A DNA stretch of 64,000 nucleotides from JBMNEH01 sp050948665. Lineage in GTDB: Bacteria > Bacillota > Clostridia > Christensenellales > UMGS416. Each line of letters opens with the position of its first letter. The first letter of the stretch is position 1. The notes under the pieces were generated by a model. That model saw only the letters and a list, made by a program, of their open reading frames with translations, had not been told where the DNA came from and did not search any database. A program made the translations under genes and the position numbers. This document shows positions 32,384 to 40,335 of the stretch, piece after piece. The stretch spans positions 1,054,001 through 1,118,000 of the forward strand of contig JBMNEH010000001.1 of assembly GCA_050948665.1 (NCBI GenBank), written 5' to 3'.

Positions 32384-33016
32384 TTATATTTCCAAACTCG
32401 TCACATGGAGAGGGGTGGACAAAAACTCTTCGTTGCCGTTTATGATAATCTCGGGAATGGCAGGGTCGTTATAGTCCACGATCATCTCAACCTCGTCATA
32501 CACGGTGATGCCTGCGACAGACAGACGGGCGACACAGTTCTGCATCTCCTCCCTGGTGCGGAGCTTAATGTGACCGGCGACCTGCACGAAACGGTATAAA
32601 TCATTCGTAACGATGGCAGTGAAATCAGCGGGCATATACACAGTAAAGTCTTCCTCATACATCATCTCGCCCTCGGGGATGGTTGCGCGGAATTCCGTCA
32701 GAGCCTGCTCGGATATATGGTATGCTTTCGGATCATAAAAGCTGGCATCCAAACCGAGGAAAGCCACGCTCTTCTGCCCGGTTAGAAAGGGAAACAGACC
32801 GGAGATGCCTTTGCCGTACAGGGGGACGACGCCGACATTCTCTCCGAGGCTATTCAGCTCCTTGTTGTTTTTACAAAAGGTGTATTCAAACACCTGATAG
32901 TGCTGCTCTAGATTCTGAACGATCCGGCGGAGCATCCTACCAGGAAGGAGCCGCCCCTCGGGAGCAACGATCCGCAGCGCCTCTGGGGCGATTTTGATTT
33001 CACAACGCAATGCCAT
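32384..33016 (-). CDS. Protein of unknown function, 210 residues
   Basis: I do not recognise this protein. It has no signal peptide or membrane helix, is mildly acidic and looks like a soluble alpha/beta protein. Stretches such as VVPLYGKGISGLFPFL, YMPADFTAIVTNDLYRFVQV and YNDPAIPEIIINGNEEFLST show no motif I can name. Three cysteines (residues 5, 48 and near 160) do not form a metal-ligand pattern. It is monocistronic, with a near-consensus promoter 47-75 bases upstream, GAGG eight bases before the ATG, and a shared strong terminator, so it is likely well expressed. Neighbours (decarboxylase locus, GH43-like gene) give no hint of a role. Confidence 0.75.
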   Translation of the reverse strand: MALRCEIKIAPEALRIVAPEGRLLPGRMLRRIVQNLEQHYQVFEYTFCKNNKELNSLGENVGVVPLYGKGISGLFPFLTGQKSVAFLGLDASFYDPKAYHISEQALTEFRATIPEGEMMYEEDFTVYMPADFTAIVTNDLYRFVQVAGHIKLRTREEMQNCVARLSVAGITVYDEVEMIVDYNDPAIPEIIINGNEEFLSTPLHVTSLEI

Positions 33017-33062
33017 TCAACAGACCTCGTTTCGGCTTCATTGAAGTAAATAAACCGAATAT

Positions 33063-33091
33063 ATTATAAACCATTCAGGCGGGTAATGCAA
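33063..33091 (-). promoter_or_regulatory. Sigma-A promoter for the unknown gene at 32384
   Basis: On the minus strand TTGCAT (33086-33091), a 17-base spacer and a perfect TATAAT (33063-33068). It lies 47 bases before the ATG. Confidence 0.8.
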
Positions 33092-33126
33092 CAGAGAAGG
33101 AAGAAAAGGATTCCGTTTTTAGAGAA

Positions 33127-34077
33127 TTAACCGAAAATTCCCGGCGTTTCCCAACGCCACTCCGGCAACATCGGAATCTCCGGAAGGTCGTTACGCCATT
33201 GCACCGGCAGCCAGAGATAACGAGAGTCCGTCAGGTATACCGGGTTCCAGATGTCCGCCATAAAGATGATGGCATCTTCCATCCCCGCGATGGGAAGCAG
33301 ATGGGTAGACTGGCTGCCGTAGGTGAGCTCCTTGCCCTCTGAGATGCAGGGGTTCCCGAGGATCTCCCAGGGGCCGAAGGGATGCTCCGCCCGGGCTATC
33401 ATAGCCTCATTGGGCCGCCAGCCGGTACAGTAGCTCGTGACGCAGTAATAGAGCCCCTTCCGTTTGAAAACGGCAGGCGCCTCACGTACCAACTGCGGAA
33501 AAATACGGGCGTAAACACCGTCCGGATGGGTGTAATCTGTATTCAGGCGGGAAACCACCATGGTTTTATTATCCTCAGAGGAATGAAAGATGTAGGCGAT
33601 GCCGTCATCGTCCCGGAAAACGGTCATATCCCTGGACATACAGCCGTTTGGTCGTATGGCGGTCTTATAGGTAAAGGGACCGACCGGGGTATCTCCAATG
33701 GCATATCCGGCTCTGGCATATCCATAGCTGGGACTGTCAATATGCATCCAAAGGACGAATTTCCCCGTCTTTTTATTCTGTATACACTTGGGGCGTTCCA
33801 AGATATTGCGGTAGAAAAGGTCATGGGCAGGATCATTGCTGCGGGATAGAACCAACCCCTCAAACTTCCAGTTGTACAGATCCGTGGAGCTGTAGCAGCC
33901 TATGCCGACACAGGGGCAACGCTGCCTCTCGCCCGGGGAGGGGGGATCCACATAGCCCCGATGCTCACCGTACCAGTAATACACGCCATTGCAGTACATC
34001 ACGCCGCCGCCATGCGCCTGAATTAGCCGCCCGTCGGTATCAAACCATTGTTTCCCGGGATAAAAACGATCCGTCAT
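33127..34077 (-). CDS. GH43-like five-bladed propeller glycosidase
   Basis: A 316-residue protein resembling GH43 enzymes of the exo-beta-1,3-galactanase group (subfamily 24 or 34 by eye). Seen: QAHGGGVMYCNGVYYWYGEH near residue 20, SSTDLYNWKFEGLVL near residue 65, ERPKCIQNKKTGKFVLWMHI, SRDMTVFRDDDGIAYIFHSS and REAPAVFKRKGLYYCVTSYC, then TGWRPNEA, with the glutamate of EAPAVF as likely acid. No signal peptide is visible, so it is probably cytoplasmic. I start at base 34077, seven bases after GGAG; the TTG at 34083 is too close. It lies 66 bases after pyk on the same strand and may be read through from it. Confidence 0.8.
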   Translation of the reverse strand: MTDRFYPGKQWFDTDGRLIQAHGGGVMYCNGVYYWYGEHRGYVDPPSPGERQRCPCVGIGCYSSTDLYNWKFEGLVLSRSNDPAHDLFYRNILERPKCIQNKKTGKFVLWMHIDSPSYGYARAGYAIGDTPVGPFTYKTAIRPNGCMSRDMTVFRDDDGIAYIFHSSEDNKTMVVSRLNTDYTHPDGVYARIFPQLVREAPAVFKRKGLYYCVTSYCTGWRPNEAMIARAEHPFGPWEILGNPCISEGKELTYGSQSTHLLPIAGMEDAIIFMADIWNPVYLTDSRYLWLPVQWRNDLPEIPMLPEWRWETPGIFG

Positions 34078-34143
34078 AGTCAACTCCTTTTTCTTTGGGG
34101 GAAGCAGGGCGCAGCGGCAGGCAGCCGGCTGTCTTTTATCTGC

Positions 34144-35559
34144 TTATACGGTTTCCACTTTAATGAGGTTTGTGTTTCCGGAGACACCGGATGTTATGCC
34201 GCCGGTCAGTATCAGTGTGTCACCTTTTTTGAGCGAAAATTGTTGTATGGCTAGGCGCTTCGCTGTGTAAAAGAGCACATCGGTAGAGTCGAAGGTGTCG
34301 CAGATCACCGGAGTTACTCCCCAGGACAACGCCAGCCTGCGCCAAGTTTTCTCACGCGTGGTCACGCCCAGGATATCGGCCGGGGGGCGGAATCTTGATA
34401 CCATCCGCGCCGTCATTCCGGTCAGCGTGCAGACCGCGATGACCTTCGCATTCACGTCCATGGACATGCCGCAGACGGAGCGGGATATCGCGTCCACCAG
34501 GCTGCTGATACGAAAGTCCAGTGTGCGGTAATTTTCGGCGTAGCGGATACTTTTCTCTGCCTCACGCGTGATATGCGCCATAGCGGCCACCGCCTGGACG
34601 GGGTATTCTCCTGCCGCGGTTTCACCGGAAAGCATCACCGCGCTTGTACCGTCATATACGGCGTTTGCCACATCGCTGACCTCGGCTCTGGTGGGACGGG
34701 GATTGTGGATCATGCTTTCAAGCATTTCAGTAGCGGTGATGACACGCTTTCCCAGAAGCCTGCATTGGGTGATCAGCTGCTTTTGTATGGCGGGCAATTT
34801 TTCATAGGGGATCTCCACGCCTAGATCGCCCCGCCCGATCATAATACCGGAGCATTCCCGAGAAATATCTTCGATATTCTCCACACCGGTACTGTTTTCG
34901 ATCTTGGCGATCAACTCCACATCCGCATCGTCCCCGAGCTCCTTTAGAAAAGCCTTCACGCTCAGCAAATCTTGCCGACTGGAGACAAAAGAACAGGCGA
35001 TAAAATCAATGTCGTTTTCTACGCCAAAGCGTATATCATCACGATCCTCGGGACTCAGGTAGGGACGGTTTATGACTTTGCCGGGGAAGCTCATGCTCTT
35101 TCTGTCGGAAAGTATGCCGCCGGTAATGACGATACAGATGATGTCCGTTTCCGTAATTTGCAGGACCTTCAGTTCAATCATACCGTTATTCAACAGTATG
35201 CGGTCTCCCGGCGCCAGATCGTTCATGATCTCCGGACAGCTCACGGACACCCGGCTTTGATCCCCCGTCACATCGCTGATAGTGAGGGTAAAGGAATCAC
35301 CCACATGCAGATCCACCTTTCCCTCCGCGAAGGTTTTTATCCGGTATTCCGGCCCTTTTGTATCCAAAAGCAAGGCGATCGGTAGCCCAAGCTCCTCCCG
35401 GACACTGCGCAGCATCTCTATCCGGCGCTTATGCTCCGCATGGGTGCCGTGAGAGAAATTCAAGCGGGCGACATTCATACCGGCCTGGCACATTTTTACA
35501 AGTGTGTCCCTATCGTCGCTGGCAGGGCCTAAGGTACATACAATCTTCGTCTTACGCAT
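34144..35559 (-). CDS. pyk: Pyruvate kinase
   Basis: A 471-residue enzyme converting PEP and ADP to pyruvate and ATP in glycolysis. It starts MRKTKIVCTLGPAS, with NVARLNFSHGTHAEH (residues 23-37), ALLLDTKGPEYR, the active-site lysine stretch LIAKIENSTG, IMIGRGDLGVEIP, ITATEMLESMIHNPRPTRAE and SDVANAVYDGTSAVMLSGET. The C-terminal allosteric domain is present, but the extra PEP-utiliser domain of Bacillus Pyk is absent. The start at 35559 has GGAGG six bases upstream. A perfect promoter lies 165 bases upstream, leaving a long leader with a hairpin. It supplies pyruvate next to the oxaloacetate decarboxylase locus. Confidence 0.97.
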   Translation of the reverse strand: MRKTKIVCTLGPASDDRDTLVKMCQAGMNVARLNFSHGTHAEHKRRIEMLRSVREELGLPIALLLDTKGPEYRIKTFAEGKVDLHVGDSFTLTISDVTGDQSRVSVSCPEIMNDLAPGDRILLNNGMIELKVLQITETDIICIVITGGILSDRKSMSFPGKVINRPYLSPEDRDDIRFGVENDIDFIACSFVSSRQDLLSVKAFLKELGDDADVELIAKIENSTGVENIEDISRECSGIMIGRGDLGVEIPYEKLPAIQKQLITQCRLLGKRVITATEMLESMIHNPRPTRAEVSDVANAVYDGTSAVMLSGETAAGEYPVQAVAAMAHITREAEKSIRYAENYRTLDFRISSLVDAISRSVCGMSMDVNAKVIAVCTLTGMTARMVSRFRPPADILGVTTREKTWRRLALSWGVTPVICDTFDSTDVLFYTAKRLAIQQFSLKKGDTLILTGGITSGVSGNTNLIKVETV

Positions 35560-35616
35560 AATGGTCCTCCCCAACTTCGTCTTCCGTCGGATGTCGATGA
35601 CGCACATGCGCCGCAG

Positions 35617-35638
35617 AACCCACTCCGAAGAGGAGGTT
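35617..35638 (-). promoter_or_regulatory. Hairpin in the pyk leader with an anti-Shine-Dalgarno strand
   Basis: On the minus strand AACCTCC pairs with GGAG...GGTT around a short loop. The CCTCC strand could also pair with the pyk ribosome-binding site GGGGAGG. The evidence is base pairing only. Confidence 0.35.
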
Positions 35639-35723
35639 TTGAGGAGCATAAAACATACTGCCGTAAGGGTGAACGGACGTCTCCGCTGTATGAAAAAACA
35701 CAACGCGTTACGGTAGTACCTTC

Positions 35724-35752
35724 ATTATAATATGGCCGGATAAAGGTGTCAA
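35724..35752 (-). promoter_or_regulatory. Perfect consensus sigma-A promoter for pyk
   Basis: On the minus strand TTGACA (35747-35752), a 17-base spacer and TATAAT (35724-35729), with no mismatch. It predicts a 5' leader of roughly 155-160 bases. Confidence 0.92.
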
Positions 35753-35841
35753 ATCCATTTTTCCGTTCTACGGACGCATAAAAACGCGAAACCGGTTATT
35801 GAACAGGGGAGATCCCATACAGACGTGTCCCGTCGAATAAA

Positions 35842-35963
35842 AAGACTGTCCGGAGGGGATGTTCCGGCATTACCAGGATTTAAAGGGCAGGGAAGCTCCC
35901 TTTATCTCAAATCCTGATGGCAGGCGGGTCTTCGGAATACATGCGCGGGAGCCCGACGGTCTT
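35842..35963. ncRNA. Candidate structured RNA element between pyk and the zinc-ribbon gene
   Basis: Nested pairings are visible. An outer stem AAGACTGTC (35842-35850) pairs with GACGGTCTT (35955-35963), nine pairs with one G-U. Inside it, TTCCG (35862-35866) pairs with CGGAA (35933-35937), CAGGATTT (35874-35881) with AAATCCTG (35909-35916), and AAAGGG (35882-35887) with CCCTTT (35898-35903). On the minus strand the outer stem is followed by TTTTTATT, which would suit a terminated minus-strand RNA; no clear promoter for such an RNA was found. It does not match any riboswitch I know by eye. Confidence 0.4.
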
Positions 35964-35989
35964 GACGCAAAAAAACAAATACATAAATT
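35962..35989 (+). promoter_or_regulatory. Possible sigma-A promoter for the zinc-ribbon protein gene
   Basis: TTGACG (35962-35967), a 16-base spacer and TAAATT (35984-35989). The gene starts 88 bases further on. The -35 overlaps the last two bases of the structured element. Confidence 0.5.
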
Positions 35990-36076
35990 TGCGGCGGGCA
36001 GCAGGAATAACTCGCAAAAGAGCGAAAAAGAAAATTCGTGAATAGCTGTTGGAGCAAATTACATCAGGAGGAAAAA

Positions 36077-36907
36077 ATGGCTATATGTACAAATTGCGGC
36101 GCCAAGTTGCCGGACGGTTCAAAATTCTGCTTCGACTGCGGAAGGCCGATCGCTGTCGGAACCGATATACCGATTACGAAGACGGAAGAGGAACTGCCCA
36201 TTGCGTCAGATATTACTGAGGACATGAATGCGGGGGAGCGATTGCCGGATGAAAACCCGGCGGAGTTTCGCGAGGAAACGGCGATAATTTACAACACGAC
36301 AGATGAAACCGAGGAAACGCCGGAGACGTATAATACAATGCCCGCGTCCGAAGAAACCCCGGCGCCCGCGAGCTACCCGGTACAGCCAATCATGTACGCT
36401 CCTCCGCCCATACCCGTATCCCCCGGCACAACCGTACGAATCGAGGAGCCACAGGAGGCACCGTATGCCCCCGCGCAGAACAAAAAGCCCGCCGGCAGGA
36501 GATTGCTGGGGCTTTGGATCGCGCTGGGTGTGGTGGCGCTGGCAGGCATAATAGCCACGGTGTTATTCCTGGTTTTACCTGTATTGGGGAACGGTCCCGC
36601 GCCCTCATCGGAACAGGGTGAAGCGGACGCGGTATTGTCCGGTCTGTGGACAGCCCGGTCGGCATTCGTCGGGGAAGAGGAAATCCCCCTTTCCTCACTG
36701 GGTCTTGACAGTTTCACGATACTGCTGGAGGAAACGGGGTCCGCTGTCGTAACGGTGAATGATGTCGAATACACGGCAACCTGGCGGACATCGGAGAACG
36801 GTGTCGCGCTGCAGGGGTACTACGGCCTGACAAAGCTGGAACTGAAGGCTGAAACTCTGGAAGGGGATTATCTCGGTACCGGCATATTGATATATTTCCG
36901 AAGATAG
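36077..36907 (+). CDS. Zinc-ribbon single-pass membrane protein
   Basis: A 276-residue protein with an N-terminal zinc ribbon (CTNCG...CFDCG, residues 4-24), a long acidic and Pro-rich linker (about residues 35-150), one membrane helix (LWIALGVVALAGIIATVLFL, about 156-175) and an outer C-terminal domain of about 90 residues (LSGLWTARSAFVGEEEIPLS, ending YLGTGILIYFRR). The C-terminal part resembles the small beta-rich domains common on such clostridial proteins. The ribbon would be cytoplasmic. The start is fixed by AGGAGG five bases before the ATG. The function is unknown; a sensor or stress role is a guess. Confidence 0.8.
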   Translation: MAICTNCGAKLPDGSKFCFDCGRPIAVGTDIPITKTEEELPIASDITEDMNAGERLPDENPAEFREETAIIYNTTDETEETPETYNTMPASEETPAPASYPVQPIMYAPPPIPVSPGTTVRIEEPQEAPYAPAQNKKPAGRRLLGLWIALGVVALAGIIATVLFLVLPVLGNGPAPSSEQGEADAVLSGLWTARSAFVGEEEIPLSSLGLDSFTILLEETGSAVVTVNDVEYTATWRTSENGVALQGYYGLTKLELKAETLEGDYLGTGILIYFRR

Positions 36908-36915
36908 ACCGGATG

Positions 36916-36944
36916 AGGAGCGACCAAGAGCCGCTCCTTTTTTT
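36916..36944 (+). terminator. Rho-independent terminator after the zinc-ribbon gene
   Basis: GGAGCG (36917-36922) pairs with CGCTCC (36932-36937), extended by an A-T pair, followed by seven T. Its last two bases overlap the 3' end of the convergent MFS gene. Confidence 0.85.
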
Positions 36945-38232
36945 ATTTCGCCGTGTTGCCCTCCAGTATGTTTTGCGTCTGGATCTCGGCTGTCTTAAGG
37001 TTGTCAGGTGAAAGATTTTTTGTGACGGCGCAAAGGAGAAAGCAGGAAAGAAGGAGGCCGACAAGGGCATAAAAAGGGATTTGCGGATTGACTTCATACA
37101 ACCAGCCCATCAGCCAGCCGAAGGGGGAGGCGACCCCGATCGTCAGCACATACATCAGCGCTTGGGTGCGCGCTCTTTCGTGAGAATCCAGCAGCAGTAC
37201 CTTTAAGGAATCTACCCGGGGAAGGAACAGCCCGTTGCCGATGGCTGAAAGCAGCGCATAGGCAATGATCCAGCCGATACGGTCGTGCGGCGCCAGCATC
37301 AGCAGGGTAAAACCCGCGATCTTCATCAGAAGGCCTGTCAGCATGACCGGGCGAAAGGGGAGCTTTGTCAGAAAACCCTGCAGCCCAAGATTGAATACCA
37401 GCATTACCGCCGCCCATAGCATGGGAAGCAGCGCCAGTGTTGCGGTGGGGAGGCCAAGCTCCTCGGTAACGTAGATGGAATAGTAGGTGCCGGTCACCAG
37501 GTTGGTGATACTGACAAGGGTCATAAGCGTCAATACCAGCAGCGTGGGCCGGCTGCGCAGCAGATTCTTTGTGACGCCGCCGTATTGACGAAGCATGGTG
37601 ATATAGGACAGGTCTTTGGTCTCCTCCATACGCCGGATACCGATCCGGGTCTCTGTGGTTGTCCAGTAAAGGATCAGGAATTTCGCTGTCATGAGAAGAA
37701 AGGTTACGCCGTACAATATCCGCATTGCGGGAATGACGGTGAGCTCTTTTACGAGCAGGCTGGAGAGAGGCGCGAAAAAGACGGACAACAAACCGGAAAT
37801 GGATACCCATATATAGATAGAGACCAGCTGCTTTGGGTCGGCATCCTCAACCAGCAAACAATTCCAGGAGTTGTTGGTGATCTGCCACATACTGTTCATA
37901 ATGCTGGCTGCCAGGAACCACCAGAAATTCTGCGCTACCATCCAGAGCAGCATCGGAACCGACCACGCGAGAATGTCAAAGATAACCGTGCTCTTCCTGC
38001 GCCCCATTTTGTCACAGACAAGGCCGCCGAAAAGGGAAGCCAGCACCTGGAATAGCATGCCGACGGTGGCGATCAGACCGATTTGACTCTCTGAAAGCCC
38101 CAGCGCCTTGGCGTATACGGAGGCAAACGGTATGTACAGATTGTAGGGTATGCTCCAAAGGGGCTCGGTGAGCAGACAGGCTTTGGGATTCCCCTTTAAA
38201 TTCTTCAGTGTAAACAGCAAATCGTTTTTCAA
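36943..38232 (-). CDS. MFS family transporter
   Basis: A 429-residue membrane protein with about twelve hydrophobic segments and the MFS loop motif GGLVCDKMGRRKS between helices 2 and 3 (about residues 69-81). The N-terminal part YIPFASVYAKALGLSESQIG is typical of clostridial MFS proteins of unassigned substrate. The frame starts at a TTG (38232), preceded by GAGG seven bases upstream; no ATG is available near it. The gene ends two bases inside the terminator of the convergent zinc-ribbon gene. The divergent neighbour encodes a topoisomerase subunit, which says nothing about cargo. Confidence 0.85.
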   Translation of the reverse strand: MKNDLLFTLKNLKGNPKACLLTEPLWSIPYNLYIPFASVYAKALGLSESQIGLIATVGMLFQVLASLFGGLVCDKMGRRKSTVIFDILAWSVPMLLWMVAQNFWWFLAASIMNSMWQITNNSWNCLLVEDADPKQLVSIYIWVSISGLLSVFFAPLSSLLVKELTVIPAMRILYGVTFLLMTAKFLILYWTTTETRIGIRRMEETKDLSYITMLRQYGGVTKNLLRSRPTLLVLTLMTLVSITNLVTGTYYSIYVTEELGLPTATLALLPMLWAAVMLVFNLGLQGFLTKLPFRPVMLTGLLMKIAGFTLLMLAPHDRIGWIIAYALLSAIGNGLFLPRVDSLKVLLLDSHERARTQALMYVLTIGVASPFGWLMGWLYEVNPQIPFYALVGLLLSCFLLCAVTKNLSPDNLKTAEIQTQNILEGNTAK

Positions 38233-38368
38233 TACGCCACCTCATGAGAGAGTAATATGCAAACATTATGCGGGAGTGGCGAAAAAAACACAATAGAAAA
38301 AGCTGAGAATTTATGGTATAATATATGTTCGGATAGCCAAAGCTGTTCAATATGCAATGGAGGAAAAT

Positions 38369-40327
38369 ATGGCAAAGGATTACAATGCCAGTGATATACA
38401 GGTCCTGGATGGTTTGGATGCCGTGCGCATGCGGCCGGGCATGTACGTCGGCAGCACCGGGAGCCGGGGCCTGCACTATATGCTTTGGGAGATATTGGAC
38501 AATGCCGTGGATGAGGCGATGGGCGGGTATGCCGACCTGGTGACAGTCACGATCCATCCGGACAGCTCGGTGACCGTGACCGATAACGGCCGCGGTTTAC
38601 CGGTGGATATACACCCCACAATGAAGGTATCCGGGGTGGAGGTTGTCTTCACCCAGCTACATGCGGGCGGGAAATTCGGCGGAGAGAGCTATCACTATTC
38701 CGGCGGTCTGCACGGCGTCGGCGCTTCGGTGGTCAACGCCCTCAGTGAATGGATGGTGGTGGATATATACCGCGACGGGTTTCATTACCGTCAGGAATTC
38801 GAAAGTAAGTATTCTCCCTCCAAGAAAAAAATCCTCCCCGGCGCCCCCCGCGGTCCGCTGAAACGACTGTGCGCCGAGGAAGGCAGAGGTTCATCGGTTT
38901 CTTACCTGCCGGACAAGACTGTTTTTGATCACCTGAACTGGAACCGTGAGACGATCGACCGAAGATTGCGGGAGCTGGCTTACCTGACAAGGGGACTGAC
39001 CATCAAATTCAGTGATGAGCGTGTACGGGAGGGGGAAACCTATCAGGCGGAGTATTGCTATACCGGCGGTATAGAGGATTATGTCGCCTATTTGAATACG
39101 GACAAAACCGTACTGCAGCCCGCGCCTGTGTACATAGAGGGCAACAGAGACGGGATTTGGGTGCGGCTGGCTTTTCAGTACACCGATAATTACACGGAGA
39201 ATATCTTTTCCTATGTGAATAACATCCCCACTTCAGAGGGCGGTACCCATGAGACCGGCCTCAAGTCTGCGATTACCCGGGCGATGAATGATTACGCCCG
39301 GAAGGCCGGCATACTTAAGGAAAAGGACAAATCCCTTTCGGGGGAGGACTTTCGGGAAGGTATGACTGCCGTCTTGCTGCTGATGATGGAAAATGTGCAG
39401 TTTGAGGGACAGACGAAGACCCGACTTGGAAATGTGGAAGCACGGAGGGCGGTGGAAGGGGTCGTCTATGATTCGCTTACTGCCTGGCTGGAGGACAAGA
39501 AGAACACAGATGCTGTCAACACATTGATGGAGAAGGCGCAGAAGGCCGCAAGGATCCGGGATGCAGCGAGGAAGGCCACGGATTTGGCCCGGGCAAAGTC
39601 CGGACTGGAGGTCGCGCCTCTTGTGGGGAAGCTTTCCGCTTGCACGGGAAAGGATCCCGCACGAAACGAGCTGTATATTGTAGAAGGGGATTCTGCAGGC
39701 GGCACCGCAAAGCAGGGTCGGGACAGACGCTTTCAGGCCATCCTTCCCCTCCGGGGCAAGCCGTTGAATGCAGAGAGGAAACGGTTGGACGCCGTTCTTG
39801 CCAATGAGGAATGCCGATCCATCATCACCGCTTTAGGCTGCTCTATTGACGAGGATTTCAATCTGGAAAATTTAAAGTATCATAAAGTTATCATACTATC
39901 CGACGCAGACCAGGACGGCGCTCATATCCGGGCGATCCTCATCACCTTTTTCTTCCGCTATATGCGCGATCTGGTGGCGGCAGGGCATTTATATATCGGA
40001 CAACCCCCGTTATATCAGGTAAAGACCGCCAAAGGCGGCGTGTACTGTTATGATGATGAAGAACTGCGAAAGACGACGGCGGCCCTGGGAGGAAAAAACT
40101 ATACGGTACAACGCTATAAGGGACTGGGTGAAATGAATCCGGAACAGCTTTGGACTACGACGATGAATCCTCAGGGACGGAAGTTGGTGCAGGTTACGGT
40201 GGAGGACGCAACCGAAGCCGATCGCATGATCACCATCCTCATGGGCGATAAGGTGGATATCCGAAGGAACTATATCGCCAAATACGCCAATTTCGACAGA
40301 GCTGATACTTTTGACGCGAGTCTGTAA
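38369..40327 (+). CDS. parE: Type IIA topoisomerase subunit B (ParE/GyrB family)
   Basis: A 652-residue ATPase subunit. The GHKL ATPase carries MRPGMYVGSTGSRGLHYMLW, EILDNAVDEAMGG, VTDNGRGLPVDIHP and YSGGLHGVGASVVNALSEW; the transducer and TOPRIM domains follow with YIVEGDSAGGTAKQGRDRRF, QAILPLRGKPLNAERKRLD and the metal-binding LSDADQDGAHIRAIL; the end has RYKGLGEMNPEQLWTTTMNP. I call it ParE, not GyrB, because the partner gene has a degenerate first-blade gyrase box and because no dnaA, recF or other origin genes are nearby; this choice is uncertain. The start at 38369 uses the GGAGG that follows the upstream ATG at 38357. A TATAAT-like -10 lies near 38319. Confidence 0.85.
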   Translation: MAKDYNASDIQVLDGLDAVRMRPGMYVGSTGSRGLHYMLWEILDNAVDEAMGGYADLVTVTIHPDSSVTVTDNGRGLPVDIHPTMKVSGVEVVFTQLHAGGKFGGESYHYSGGLHGVGASVVNALSEWMVVDIYRDGFHYRQEFESKYSPSKKKILPGAPRGPLKRLCAEEGRGSSVSYLPDKTVFDHLNWNRETIDRRLRELAYLTRGLTIKFSDERVREGETYQAEYCYTGGIEDYVAYLNTDKTVLQPAPVYIEGNRDGIWVRLAFQYTDNYTENIFSYVNNIPTSEGGTHETGLKSAITRAMNDYARKAGILKEKDKSLSGEDFREGMTAVLLLMMENVQFEGQTKTRLGNVEARRAVEGVVYDSLTAWLEDKKNTDAVNTLMEKAQKAARIRDAARKATDLARAKSGLEVAPLVGKLSACTGKDPARNELYIVEGDSAGGTAKQGRDRRFQAILPLRGKPLNAERKRLDAVLANEECRSIITALGCSIDEDFNLENLKYHKVIILSDADQDGAHIRAILITFFFRYMRDLVAAGHLYIGQPPLYQVKTAKGGVYCYDDEELRKTTAALGGKNYTVQRYKGLGEMNPEQLWTTTMNPQGRKLVQVTVEDATEADRMITILMGDKVDIRRNYIAKYANFDRADTFDASL

Positions 40328-40335
40328 GGAGAATC

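Larger units (their letters stand above)
35560..36076. other. Contents of the 517-base gap between pyk and the zinc-ribbon gene
   Basis: From left to right: the pyk leader with a hairpin, the pyk promoter (35724-35752), an AT-rich stretch with no feature, the structured element (35842-35963) and a promoter for the zinc-ribbon gene (35962-35989). I see no credible protein gene. Confidence 0.6.

Noticed and set aside
35859..36041. 60-residue plus-strand frame in the pyk/zinc-ribbon gap
   Set aside because: It lies across the structured element, lacks a ribosome-binding site, and has no family resemblance.
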